DNA of 64,000 nucleotides, taken from the NCBI RefSeq assembly GCF_002105155.1, contig NW_019029025.1:186001-250000 (forward strand). Reading direction: 5' to 3'. A model generated the notes under the pieces. It saw only the letters and a list, made by a program, of their open reading frames with translations, made no database searches and was not told where the DNA came from. Below, in pieces: positions 1 through 17,888 of the stretch (its first letter is position 1; every line of letters begins with the position of its first letter). The position numbers and the translations under genes were made by a program. This DNA is from Lobosporangium transversale (taxonomy: Eukaryota; Mortierellomycota; Mortierellomycetes; Mortierellales; Mortierellaceae).

Positions 1-11
1 AATCTTAGTGG

Positions 12-657
12 TTACTTCCTTTCGATCCATTTGTATTCCTGAACATTTTGAATCATTACCTCACAGACTTCTTGTCCAGTGAATTGGACACCAAGGACAG
101 CTGCAGCAAAAGATTAGAAAAGTATCAAATCCAAACATGTTAGGTTGAAAAGTAAAGGACTTTCTTTTTTTTTTTTTTTTTTTTTTTAATAAGTACAGTA
201 GTTTTTACCATTGCCTCCAACAGTAGCAGCGTGCTCAAGTAAGCGGACAAAAGCTGTTTCACGAGCCTTTTCTGCCATCTCAATGTATGTAAAACTCTCG
301 CCTCCTCCTAACGAGGCAAATGCACCAAAGACAGCTTTTCCTACCTGTTTTTTTTAAAAAAAAAAAAGGTCAAAGCGTTGCGCTAAAAGATGATTTTTAA
401 AGTCATGGCAGGGTAGCCATGAATTATATGCATGAGAGCTTACATTGGGTGTGCGGACAGTCAAGCCTCGAACAACTCCATGGCTTTGTACGATGACGTA
501 TCCTGGGAAGGTGAAACTAATGAGAGCAAATCGAATCATCAGCTGCTCGTCTCAGCAATCAAACGCCACCATGGAGAAAGAAGAGCATTTTGATATCTTA
601 CGCAGTCGTGCTGAAACGACGATCAACAGCACGGGTAGGTTGGTTTTGTTTAGGCAT
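12..657 (-). CDS. UPF0145/YbjQ-like small protein, 4 exons (3' end uncertain)
   Basis: Exons read on the minus strand: 657-602, 516-444, 344-209 and 100-12, all joined in one frame to about 117 residues. The core reads VQSHGVVRGLTVRTPN, then a glycine-rich loop (FASLGGGES), an AREtAF-type helix and a GGNAVLGVQF strand. This is the order seen in the YbjQ/UPF0145 (DUF74) family, small pentamer-forming proteins annotated as putative heavy-metal binding; the true function is unknown. The start at 657 is the first ATG upstream in frame. The last exon runs to a TAA at 12-14, but GAG|gtaatg at about 50 could be a splice donor, in which case the family's usual C-terminal strand lies outside the window. 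The family call rests on recalled motif resemblance only. Confidence 0.6.
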
Positions 658-1222
658 GGTAAAGGGGGGTCAAGACTCAAAAATCAGTTCAAAGGCAGAA
701 GGGTGTTGAGAAGTGATTAAGGCTCAGGGAGGCCACCTTTTATAGCAAAATAGATAGCATGGCTATATCATAAATGGATATGTTAAAGAAAGACATGGGC
801 TGTGGTCTCTCGTAAGCATTGTAGCCTCTCAGCCACACTTAATTGGAGTATTGTTTATTTAGAGTTAAAAAAAATATATATATATAAAAAAAAAAGCAAC
901 AGCCACAACTGCAAGGATGGGCTTATACGCGGCGTTCAACGATACAGCCAATAAAGTCTGACAATTAAACTATTATCTCCGTATGAGGCTGAACAAGATA
1001 GTCTTCACGCCATTCTTCTTAGGCTGTTTTGAAAAAACGCAAAACAGCTGAATACTCAAACACTCAAACTGTACATTAGCACTGCTTTTTTATACATCTT
1101 GTCTTTAATTTTGCTTTGAATATGCTGAACTATGCTACAGGTAGTATGGTATGCTTGATACCAAAAATGAGGGGAATATGTATAGTTAAAAAAGAACCAC
1201 CTTTGTGTTTTTTCTAGTTTTT
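658..1222. other. intergenic, no gene seen
   Basis: AT-rich spacer between the 3' end of MET3 and the start of the YbjQ-like gene. It holds an A/TA-rich stretch near 867-895 and no credible reading frame. It must contain the promoter of the YbjQ-like gene and the 3' UTR of MET3. Confidence 0.6.
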
Positions 1223-6387
<5,165 letters not shown>

Positions 6388-9300
6388 ATGGCCATGACTC
6401 AAAAGTCTATTAACCTACCTATCAATGGATCCGCTCTTCTCCAGTTCTTCGCTGCAGCTTTCCGTTCGGTAAAAAGAAGCATCAAAACAACCATATCCTC
6501 TCATACTTCCGATTAGATTCTTCGCTTTTTTAAACTGAACTCGGCTTTTTCCACTACGTGAATATTTTAGGATGACGTTGACTCTAGTTCTGATGAGGAA
6601 GACGAGCAACCGAGCGACAGAAGTGTGAAGACACATAGAGAGCAATCGCACTCTCATCAAAATCAAAAACCGGATATAGCCATCAAGACAGATAGTCTAT
6701 CAGAAGAGTTAAAGGACACAAACCAGGCACCTAGTCCAGAGCGTCCCAGCGACCCCTCTCCCATCACTAAGACCCCCCACGAGGGCAGTAACAACAATGA
6801 AAATCAAAAGGGCACTGCTAGCGGGTTCTCATTTGGCAGCATTCACGACAAGAATGCAGTTGCTCAGAAGCTGCAGAAGGCATTCGGATACTCGAAGGAT
6901 GAGACACTTGTCGGAGGTAATTTTATTTTAATTTTAACTTTATTTTTCTGAAAATGTCGTCATTATCGCCATGCACAAATAAACGCTTTAGTTTCATGTA
7001 TTCATTCGAATGCAAGAAGGCTGTCGAGCACATATCATGATGTAGACCTTGCAATTTATCAAGGCGATTTATTCACTCGTGGCGCTACCCGTACTATACC
7101 ACTTTTATCGTGTTTGATAGAATACTCGTGCTGGATGGCTCGTTCAGTGTTATTACCAGGCTACATGTACCTGACGACAAATCACATTTGCTTTTATGCC
7201 AATTTGCCAAGTAGCCATGTAAGACTTGCATAAGACAATTTTCAAAGATGTAAATCATACAAACAGCAAGCCTAATCAGAACCAGCCTAATCCTCTTACC
7301 ATCGATATTAGGACGTGATCCAAAAGGAAGGCTTCTTTGAGAAAAAGTCCAAGAACACAAAGAAGTTTAGTCGGTTCTGGTTCATATTAAAGAATGATGT
7401 CCTTAGCTATTATTCAGATCAGTCAGTAAGTGTATCAGGGGTAAATTTCCTTTCTTATTGAATCATTCTACCAATGTTTTTTTTTTATTAATCTTTCAAA
7501 CATCTTTGCTTCATAATCATTACAAAGGAAATTTATTACCCGATCAAGACCATCGATCTGAAAAATGCATTATCCGCAGAGCCATCACCCACGAACGAGC
7601 TAGCGTTCAACGTGTACATGACAAGCTCGCGTAGATACAAGTTCAGGACAGACTCGGAACTCGCACGGTCTGATTGGGTCAAAGCGATCCAAAAGTCCAT
7701 CTTCCATGCGAAGATGAATGAAGAAAACGTTAAGGCAAGTCAAATATGGAACACAACACAAAAAAGAAGAGGGGGGGGGGGAATCGTCCTGCATGGCTTA
7801 CATACCCTCTTGTCTTTGAAAATCAAAATTAGATTTCGATACCTTTAGCCAACGTGCTGGAAATTGAGATGAATTCAACCTCATTTGCTGATACGATTCG
7901 GTTGTCGATTAAGGACGGTGACGGAGAAGATGATGAGTTCTTCTTTGCCTATTTCGATGATACCCCAAAAACTGCTGCTACTTTGAAGTCTCAAGTCGAT
8001 CAATACCGCCTCGCCAGCAAAGAAAGAGATCACCTGTTGTCTGAAGACCATTTGAAATTCCTTGACACCACAACTATCAAAGCGGATGACTCTTCACGCA
8101 AATCACTTGCAACCGAACCCCCACAAGGGCCCCTTGCCTCCTCTGTATCTGGAATCCAATCTCATGAAAGCAGTACATCGCAAGGAGCAGTGGCTGGCGC
8201 ATCTTGGTTCAACCCTCTCAAATATCTCCGTCCATTGGATGTTACCTCTAATAGCCCAACAACAGAAGGTCAAAGAAATGCTTCACCAACGTTTCGGGCC
8301 GCGACTGAGGCTGATTGTGTGAAGGAGAAGGAGATCTGCAAGGCAACAAGTGAAACGGATGAAGCGCCTTCTACATCCTCTCTCCGTGGGGCTGCTGCAT
8401 GGTTGACTGATCGTATACAAGAAATATCTGCTACCGCCGCCACAACCATCAATGCTAACAGTGTCGAAATTGAGGACAGCAACCAAGAAGAGGCATTTAG
8501 AAAGGACTTTTCGTTGCCTGAAGGAGAAGCTTTAGGCGAGATATTTCCAGGGTATTTACTACGTGTTCTTCCCCTTTCTGGAAGAATCTATCTCTCTGAC
8601 AACTATATTTGCTTCAAATCAACTGTTTATGGGTCCAGTACTCGCGTGATTGTCCCTCTAGCAGACGTGGAGCATGTGGATAGACATCATGGGACTCGAT
8701 TCTATTTTCATGGACTGGCACTATTGACCAAAACAGATGAGGAGATTTTCTTTGAATTTTCAAGCTTGAACACATGCAAAAGGGTTCTGAACGCACTGAA
8801 GGAGCGCATCACGCCCGAGGCACAGAAGAGGCGCAAAGAGCATCGCGTACAAGCTTTCAAAGACAGCCCTTCGGTTGAATTAGATGACCCAATGGAATCT
8901 CGCGTAATGGATTCTTTAAACCTGGGGGAGGACTCTGTGAGTGGAGAGCCCATGTCTCTGGCGTCTCATCCGGGATTCAAGCCCTCGAGGCCGTTGCGTA
9001 TAACTTGCTTGACTATTGGCAGTCGAGGCGATGTACAACCCTACATTGCATTCTGCAAGAGGCTCATGGAGGATGGTCATTCTTGCCGTATTGCTACTCA
9101 TGGAGAATATAAGGAGTGGATTGAAAGCCATGGTATTAAGTTTGGTCATGTCGGGGTAAGGAGCAATGCTCTTTCTATTCTTTACATGTATCTATTCCAG
9201 CTACTGCTCTAACTTTTTTTCTTTTCTTTTTTTATAGGGAGATCCCGGTGAATTGATTGAATTATGTGTGGAAAACGGCATGTTCACAGTCTCGTTCATC

Positions 9301-11250
9301 AGAGAGGGTCTTCGAAAATTCCGAGGCTGGCTAGATGATCTCATGATGACAGCTTGGGAAGCATGTCAGGATACAGATGTATTGATTGAGTCGCCTTCTG
9401 CCATAGTAGGAATTCATATTGCAGAAGCGCTCAACATCCCTTACTTTAGAGCCTTTCCTTTCCCTTGGACACGAACTCGAGCGTTCCCACATCCCTTTGC
9501 AGTGCCAGAGCGTAACTTGGGGCGAGGATATAATTACATGAGCTATACTATGGTCGAACAAGTCTTTTGGAAAGGTATATCTGGGCAAGTTAACCGCTGG
9601 CGTAAGAGGACTCTTAAAATCGAACCTACATCCCTGGAAAAGATGGAAGCCCATCGTGTCCCTTTTCTATACTCTTGGAGTCCCAGTTTGGTCTCTGCTC
9701 CCATGGATTGGCATTCTTGGGTGCATGTCACTGGCTACTGGTTCTTGGATAACCCAGAATTAGATTGGACCCCACCAGAGGGCTTGGAAGAATTCTTGGA
9801 GGGTGATCCGGACAACAAGCCAGTGTACATTGGCTTCGGATCCATGGTCGTGTCGGATCCTGAGAGCATGACAAAGACGATTGTGGATGCGGTAGTCGAA
9901 TCTGGGGTGCGGGCGATCGTCTCGAAAGGTTGGTCTGACAAGCTTTCGACTCAAGAAGATGGTGCTATGAAAGTAGTTCAAAAGACAGGAGCTGGTGAAA
10001 AGAAAGTCTACCCGTCTAGCGTCTACATGCTTAAGTCAGCGCCTCATGACTGGCTTTTCCCACGTGTGGCGGGCGTGGTGCACCATGGAGGCGCAGGTAC
10101 GACAGCTGCAGGCCTCCGTGCAGGGATCCCTACAGTTATCAAACCTTTCTTCGGAGATCAGCACTTTTGGGCACAGCGTATTGAGGATGCTGGAGTGGGT
10201 GTCTGGTGCCATGACCTTACGGTAAAGAAACTGTCTTCAGCATTGAAAACCATTACAACGAATGAAAAGATGATAAAGAAGGCGCAGGCTATTGGTGAGA
10301 AGATTCGGGCCGAAGACGGTGTGGGTACTGCAATCCAATACTTTTACCATGACCTTGCGATTGCAAAGCAGCATTTGGAGAGAATTAAAAAACCTAGGAA
10401 GGAGAGTATTGCGGCCGTAAAAGATGTTGTTGCAGCAGAAGAAGAGGAAGGTGCCACGAATGGATGGCTCTCAACTTTATCTACCAAATCACAAAGCCGG
10501 CCCACGAGTGCGACAATGGACACCAGTACCAGCAGCGATAAAGACCGTCCAGGTACTACTGGTCCTGATAGCGACGAGTTGTCTATAGCTTCCGCTTCAG
10601 CGACTGTCGGTACAGACGAGACTATCCGTCCAGGATCTGTCCAGGGCTTGCCACATTCAAATTCAGCCTCAATACATGATGATGATCTTGAGCGTAAAGG
10701 ATCGAACCGTGGCCAGCTAGCCGATCACCTCAAGTCTTCAGCTACAGAGCCAGGCCCCGATCGTGCTACGGAATTAATGAAGGATAATGAAAAGAGCGCA
10801 GAAGGTATAGCCGCACAGTTAGAGGCTATGCAACCTCCACATAAAACCCCGCCTCAGTTTACCCTCCATGGAAAGATCTTGGGAGAGAAGGATGAAGGTA
10901 ATAGGGGTGCGGTCGAGAGCAAGGATAAGGCCGAGACTACAGAGGAGGGGGACAAAGAAGAAGATAAACATAGGCACAACAGGAACGGCAGCCAAGCAGA
11001 TATTGACGGCGAAAGCCATGGCGAGAGTGGCGACGACGGCAGCAGCAATAGCAGCAAAAGTGATTCGGATGGGCAAACGAAAACAAACAAAGAGGAATCT
11101 GCCAAGAAGAAAAAATCCAAAGCACATCGAGTACTTGGTTCATTAAAAATGAAGGCCAAAAAAGTGAAAGCCCATTTCAAACCTGCGACAAGCACCGAGA
11201 ACACTGACACTGTTGTGGTTCCTATGAAGGGATCAGATGCGCAGAGGTGA
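6388..11250 (+). CDS. ATG26: sterol 3-beta-glucosyltransferase, GRAM-PH-GRAM-GT type, 7 exons
   Basis: Exons 6388-6468, 6571-6916, 7121-7218, 7312-7425, 7528-7734, 7833-9155 and 9238-11250 give 1393 residues. The enzyme transfers glucose from UDP-glucose to ergosterol at membranes; in some fungi it is needed for pexophagy. Order: an acidic/serine-rich start; GRAM part 1 ([18 protein letters not shown], residues about 150-170); a PH domain ([20 protein letters not shown], about 180-281); a second GRAM (about 505-605); the GT28-type N-domain ([15 protein letters not shown], about 675); and the UDP-sugar-binding motif [11 protein letters not shown] near residue 1004 followed by [10 protein letters not shown]. 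After about residue 1108 comes an unusual extension of some 285 residues, Ser/Thr/Glu/Lys-rich and ending in a very basic segment. Intron 5 starts GC (AAG|gcaagt) unless an upstream GTTAAG donor is used. The stop lies 194 bp from the convergent stop of the next gene. Confidence 0.96.
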
Positions 11251-11444
11251 AAAAGGAAATGAAAGCGCTTACATCAGTTATAATGCTTACAGCTGCATAA
11301 CAATAAAAAGAAGATCATTTTCAAATCAATGCAATGTATTTTATTGCTCTATAATATCTTTGTAATGCAGTCGTAGCCAATGACAAAGAGTATGGGAAAA
11401 AGATGGCGGATATGTTGCTGATGATGATTTGTGGCTGTAGGTTT

Positions 11445-12647
11445 TTATGGTTCATTGACAAATGGAATAAATGCCGATGGCTTTTGTGGTTTCGGTTGGA
11501 GCGTACCTCCGACTTTCACAAAAGGTAAGTACTCAGCTTGCGGCCTATCATAGCTCATCCTGTCATTCATAAGCTGCGCTAACCACCGTGGTGTATGTCG
11601 TAAAGCTGCCTTGCGGACCAAATCATTTAGCCATCCCTATCAAAAACAATAAGAGTAATCAGTCTACATCCAGGCATTATCGTGGTGGGTTTTTTTTTTT
11701 TTTTTTTTTTTTTTGGCAATTGCTCCGTCATTACCTTTCGATTAGCAATATTTCCAATCCGGCCAGACACCTGAACGACCGCTTTACCGATGGGTGAGCG
11801 GTCTTTGTAGTAAGCCGCAAAGACCTTTTCGATATCTGGCACAGAATTACTCTCTAGAGTCACTAACTGGTTTGCCAGCGTTATTACATCATGAATCGCT
11901 TGATTTGCGCTGTAAAAAAGGAGAAAAGTTTAGTATGGTATGCTTTGCGAATCTGAAATCAACAAAAAGAATATAACCTGAAGCATACCCTTGACCCCCA
12001 ACCGGCACGACCTTGTGGCATGCTAAAAAAAAAAAAAAAAAAAAAAAAGCCAACAGAAGTGTTGTTAACAGGAATGTGCTACCACCATGAGTAGCAGCCA
12101 GCAGCATCCATTAATCCCGTTGTTTTACCGTCTCCTGCTAATACAATACGGCCGCCATACCACGCTTTATAGTACTAGATGTTGAAGGAAATAAAGGAAA
12201 TGGAGCGAAACCAAAAAGGTGAATGGATTTTTTCTCTTTCTTTTTTCCACACTTTTCATATATGTCTATTACTGTCAGTTTTTTTATCAGTACCTTTTCT
12301 TCCAACATGACTTTGGCCATGGAGCCTCTGGGTGTTCGTTCCATGAAGTATTCCAAGTTACAGCCATAGGCTGTCTTGAGATTACGATAATCATATGCCA
12401 TCAAACCTGCAACATCTTCCCTCCAATCAGATTGCTTAAAAATCTGATCCTCAGCATATTTTTTACCCTTGTCGTGGTACTTGACTACCATCCATGAAAA
12501 TTTATTTCCTGTCAGAGGAATATACCAATGCTATTGTTTGTCATTTGAGATGAATATGTGACAATGAATAATTGTTCCATATTAGGTCTCAAGATGAGTG
12601 ATCACTAGGTAGAATGAACAATAAGTGCAATAAGGTAAAATAAAGGG

Positions 12648-12680
<33 letters not shown>

Positions 12681-13980
12681 AGTCTTACTGAGTAGGAAGA
12701 ATCCTTGCTGAGAACGGTCTGAAATTCCGAGAAGTCTCCACAGAGAGCGGGGAAGTCATTTGGATCCAAAGGATCTGTAACCCCCACTAAATGACAGTAA
12801 AAGAATAGAATAAAAATGTGATTTCATCAATTAAAAGCTTACAGAGCCTTTGATTCATTCCTTCGCTCCTCTGCTGACAATTAGCTTTAAAGCAATCCCT
12901 TCCCTCTCTTTTATCTCTATCACCTTTTGTCATTTTTTCTCTTACCAATGCAATCATATTGATATCTCATGGGCATTGAATCATGCTTCGACAGCAAACC
13001 TTTTTGATTTAGTTCATTATGTAAATGTTGCCTCGCAGCTGAATAGGGACCGTCAGCTCCGACCAAGATATCAGCGTGATGAGTCGATTTGTCTGAACAC
13101 TGAATAATCACTTCGCCTACGTTCTGTCGAATCTCTAGTACACGCTTCCCATACTTGATCTTGCTTTTAGGGACCTGTTCTGCTAGCAGCGTACACAGAT
13201 CTTTTCTGGAAATAATCTGACAATATTCACCATATCTTTATATATATTATTATTATCAGGAGATAGTTAATGAGAGATATTATTTATTAGACAGCTGTAT
13301 GAATGAAAATATATATAAATTAAACTCAGAAAAAAACGACAAAAAGGCAGAAAATTTATGAAGCATGGAATGTGACAGGCCATGTAATCCTCCTTATTTC
13401 GAATTCGATCGACAGAAAGAGTACAGGAAGGAGGTCAAAAAAAAAAAAAAAAAAAAAAAGAATAAAAGAATAACTAGCAATAATTCAAGCAGTAGCAACG
13501 TTCTTAAACTCACCGTTCTTTGATATCCAACGGTGTCCTACCAGAGTACTTTCCCATGATCGACATATTCTCTTCTCGGAACACCATTTCACCAAAAGGC
13601 TTTGAGAGTCGTTTAATTTCATCCAACAAACCTAATTGCTGAAAGAGCGGTTGCACCGACGGAACGAGACAAATGGCACTCCCTGTTGTTATTCATATTA
13701 TGTATTGGAGAGAAAGAGATGATGAGGTCTTAAAAAGACAAACTTTATCTGGAAGAACGAAAATTAAACAGAAACAAAGCGCTTTTTTTTTTTTTTTTTT
13801 TGTGTCTCCATGAAAAAATGCAAAACTAAGAATTAGTTATTGTTTACCCATGGGATTGAAAGTGGGATGTTTCTCTAGAATCTCATAAGCAATGTTGGCG
13901 CGCTCAAGGAGGATCCCCAGGGTGAGACCACCCACACCTGCGCCCACAATGATCACCTTGATATGTGAAATCGGGGCCAT
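11445..13980 (-). CDS. FAD-dependent monooxygenase (paralogue A), 9 exons
   Basis: Exons 13980-13848, 13682-13514, 13205-12946, 12786-12689, 12530-12294, 12174-12129, 12022-11989, 11909-11735 and 11636-11445 give 447 residues with all phases matching. It is a flavoprotein of the aromatic-ring hydroxylase (UbiH/PHBH-like) class: the dinucleotide-binding GAGVGGLTLGILLE at the N-terminus, the DG motif in ILVGADGPYSAAR, and the second FAD motif GDACHKVVPVGGQG. Substrate unknown. It is clearly paralogous to the gene at 52142-54228: both have LSKPFG, ILVGADG, LDP and a C-terminal FIP(F/D)V segment. Several introns are AT-rich with poly-A or poly-T tracts, and exon 7 follows a run of about 24 T directly before its AG. 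Tail-to-tail with ATG26. Confidence 0.9.
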
Positions 13981-15702
13981 TGTGCGATAATATATTATAT
14001 AAGAGGAACAAAATGCAATACAAAAATATAAAGAAAATGTAATAAAGAAACGTGACACTATATATTTCTACACAACAAAAAAGAAAAATAAAAAAAAAAA
14101 AAAAAAATAGTTTTGGAACAGAATTCAAAATGGAATGAAATAATAAAAAAAAAGAAAAAAAAAAAAAATACTTAAAGCCGTTATGAACTAAAGAGTAAAA
14201 TAAAAGAGTGTAAAAAAAAAAGAAAGGAAAAGATTTAATTTTGCTAAATTCTTTCTCCATCCGAGGACTTGAGTACAGCTTACTACACTCAGAGAAAGAT
14301 AAAAAAGTGGATGAATGCAAGAAAGGGTGAAAGTAAGGTCGTGAGGACAGAAAAGGAAGTGATTATGAGAATGAAAAGAGAGAAAAAGAGGAAGAAGGAA
14401 GAAAGGAATAAAGAAAATGAGCCGACCAGCTCAGGAACAAAAAATAAGATAAAATAAAATAAAACAAAATAAACCGTACTGCAATTGTGAATAATGCACA
14501 TGGGCACATGGGAGAAGTCTTTCCTTGTTGGTTTCTATTGTTCCTTATGGGATTAACAATCATTTTTTCGCGTTGTGTGGTTCTGCGCATACACGGTTGT
14601 GCGAATGTGCCAATTGTGCAGTGTGTGAGCATTAAGTTGAACGAAAATAAAGTTCTCTTGGGCGCATCACCATTGACTGATGAGACAGACTGATAGAGTA
14701 AAAAAATACTCAATTCTCAACAACTCAATGTCCATGTACATGTGCAACAGATTGGAGAAAAAGAAAAAAAAAATGGAAGAAGGATCACCAAAACATGTTC
14801 CCGATCCGATTTGCGTTAATAAAGGAAGGGTCCAATCCACTATCTATTTCTTTTCTAACGTGATCTCCGACCCAATGAAGGAAAAAAGGTATTTACAGGA
14901 GCTTCATCTATTGGTCTTCGTATACATGTATAAATTAATTGTGAACGAGTTATGGATATCATACGAAAACTCCAATCGGAGCAGCATCAACTGCTCATCA
15001 TTGTTAAAGGATCTCTCTCAGCTTTTTATACTTTGATCAACATGTAGTACATAGTATTTTTAATAACTAAGGCCTACAAAGTACACATATATATTCTCCA
15101 AATGTTCCATACCGTCCTTTCTAATGCACAACTATATATTTATGTTTCTATATCAAGGATGTGTAAGGTTAATGAATCTGCATATAATTATCTCAAAATC
15201 TCAAATCTAGATGAGCCCTCACCTTCTTCGAATGCAGGTCTTTGAGTGCATATATATTTTATGAATTCGCAATTGTTTTTACGTAAGATTATGCACATTA
15301 TACTCCGCTCACTAGAATAACTCCTTTTTTTTTTTTTTTTTTTTTTTTTTTCTCTCCCATAGAATGCTCCCCTTTACATTCTCTTCATGAAATGATGGGA
15401 CTTTGACACGATCATCGCAGCAAGGTGACGGTTTTGAAATGTTTGTATCTAAACGTCTATTTTATTAGCTTGGCATATTATATCGAATTTTGACAGCCAC
15501 TCAATTATCCAAAGTGCGACATGAAAGAGTCAACTTTTCAAAATAACAGGATCCTGTCATTTTGTTGGATCATCAATTAAAGGAACGTATCTATTCCAAA
15601 GGTACCACCTTAACAGACACGATCATAAAAGATAATGAGCATGGAGCAAAGTAAAAAATAAAATAAATCAATCGTCCCCTGATATAACACTTATATTACG
15701 CA

Positions 15703-15748
<46 letters not shown>

Positions 15749-15753
15749 TCATC
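13981..15753. other. intergenic, homopolymer-rich, no gene seen
   Basis: Holds the promoter of monooxygenase A and the 3' flank of HEM4. Purine-rich tracts (14085-14460) create artificial reading frames. T-runs lie at about 15325-15351 and 15708-15737. No protein family, RNA gene or bounded repeat is recognised. Confidence 0.5.
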
Positions 15754-17053
15754 TCAAGGCAAGATAGCTTCTGCCATTTCCTCAGGTTTTGGCGCCCTTG
15801 CCACAGCAACCGACATACTTAGGCTTATATCCATGTTGCTCGTCGGAATTATGTCTTCATGGAGCTTCAAAAGATGTTCCTGAATTCGCTTCATAGTTGT
15901 GGTTCCAATTGCACCCCATCGAATCTCGACGTGTCTCGTCGTGTTACCACTGCCACTAACAGCGCCACCATTGCCGCTTCCATCATTGCCATCAACTCGT
16001 GTCGTGTTCTGCAGTATGAATTGCTTCAACGTTGGTATAGACATGTCAACACCACGCGGGCTAAATCCCACAAGCCAACATGTCCTCTTTTCTTCATTGT
16101 TCTTGGTCTCTACGTTTGATGAATTTCTATTTAGCCACTCTAGCAGCTCTTGATCGAAACCTGGTCGTCGTTCTGTTCTATAGACTACAATCTCTTTAAA
16201 TGGTTTCTGGTATGCAGTCAACGTCTCGGTCAAGGTCTTCATATTTATTTCTCCACTCAAAAACCAAAGTTCAGGCGCCAGGGCTCCACAACCATCACTA
16301 GATGCAGAAGAGGGATGAACTGTGGGCCAGTCCGCAGAGAGTATAAATTCCACTAACTGAACTCCAGTGTCAAAAGAATAGGTTGTCATCGGTGCTATTG
16401 TAGATGTCGATGCTGGATCTGATGAGGTAACATCAGTATATGGATTCTTGCTATTGATGGTCTTAAAGCCTGCCTTCTGAACACTCGTAAGCGTCGCGCC
16501 CGTAAGACAGTAAATCGGTATCTCCAGCCAGGCTTCACGTATAGCTGGTACAAAAAATAAAAGGCGAAAATGTTGGTAATTAATCCCTCTTTTCTTTTTA
16601 CGAACCCAGAATGCGCGCCAAAGCGGGGGGTTTTTTTTTATTTATTTTTATTTTTATTTTTTTAATTTTACCAGAGTTTGGTTGCAGTTGAAGGGCATTT
16701 TCGAAGGCATGAACAGCCTTTTGTGATGTTACAGCAAATGCCCAAATGGGTGCTCGGTGTGGTCTGTTGTCGCTTTTAGTATTCAATTGCTTGCCTTCTT
16801 GACGATGCCATGATTCTGGATAGCCTGCCAAGATAGCTCGCGAAAGCTCTGTTGATTCTGCAAACATAGTTATCATAGGCGCAAGATAGTCCACCGTGAG
16901 TTTGACATTCTTTTCCTTCGATCTGTCGAGCAAAGCCAATCTGTACGGATCTTCCACTTTGTTTTCATGATGTTCATCTGTACATCCTTCTGACTCATTC
17001 GTTGCCTCTTTTAACAAAAGTATTGAACAGTGATTCATGTCTATTTGCGCCAT
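15754..17053 (-). CDS. HEM4: uroporphyrinogen-III synthase, 2 exons
   Basis: Exons 17053-16672 and 16544-15754 join in frame (G|CT) to 390 residues. The enzyme cyclises hydroxymethylbilane to uroporphyrinogen III in haem synthesis and is cytosolic. The family has low sequence identity, but the fold's signature strands are visible: ILLLKEA near the start, IWAFAVTSQKAVHAF in the first half, ELWFLSGE, FKEIVVYRTE, CWLVGFSPRGV, and near the C-terminus IRWGAIGTTTMKRI followed by VAVARAPKPEEMAEAI. It is longer than yeast HEM4 (about 275 residues) because of Gly/Ser/Asn-rich insertions. A Met further upstream (17116) would add a hydrophobic stretch; I prefer the Met at 17053, just before the conserved strand. 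The single intron has a T/A-rich 5' part. Confidence 0.9.
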
Positions 17054-17171
17054 TATTATTTTTAAATGAATGACCAGATAAAATAGTAAGAAATGCAGAA
17101 ATGTTTTGTTAATCATAGTCTGGGGCCACAGTGGCTTAATTGTAGTCTAACAATCTATAATAACGTGCTCA

Positions 17172-17395
17172 GCGCGTGCATACATCACTGCCCTTCTTTA
17201 TTAAAGAGCTCAAGCGCCCTCAACTACTAAACTTTGAGATCGCTTTCTTATCAAATTCACTAAGGACAACGGAATACGAAGGATGGACCTTAGTTTATAT
17301 TGTGAAATGCATATCCTCTCATCCACTTATAACAGATCACTTGCCTTTCAATAGTTGACAACAGTTCACGCTTACAAACGTGTCGCCCACACTGC
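17172..17395. repeat. diverged direct repeat, copy 1
   Basis: Begins gcgcgtgcatacatc and contains a ccttctttattaa..gagctcaa..gccct segment, a ttaccaaattcac-like segment and a gacctcagttta-like segment. The same order recurs at 17889-18260. Possibly the decayed ends of an LTR or other element; no target duplication seen. Confidence 0.5.
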
Positions 17396-17888
17396 TCGTT
17401 GTATACACATCATACATTACTTATATTTGCACCGGCTCTCACGTCGCTGCCAACTAGTATAAATGGTCAGCACCATCGTAGCAGGCTTTAGACAGTAAAC
17501 ATCCGCAGATTTCCCAAGATAATGATCCTCAGTTATAAAGGTTGGACTACAATTAGATTCACCCAATTTAAAGGAAAAAGATATTTGCACGGGGGCTTTT
17601 TTTTATTTGTACGGGGTCTTTATTTCAGTCTTTAATACCATTACCAGGAAACCTTCCACGACACAAGCTCGATACCCAACCATCAAATATTGACCAGAAT
17701 ATATATCTTATCAAAGTCGTACGTAGCCCAGAATAGATGTTGATATTCTTTATGCGCTTCTGGGACTAAATAAAGAATTACAAAACGATTTATCTATAAT
17801 TGGAATATACTATGCCGCTTTACTTTGCACTTTTGTTGGTCGTGTTGTTATAGGTTGTGGATGGTTCCCTGACGTGTTCTTTCATTTA

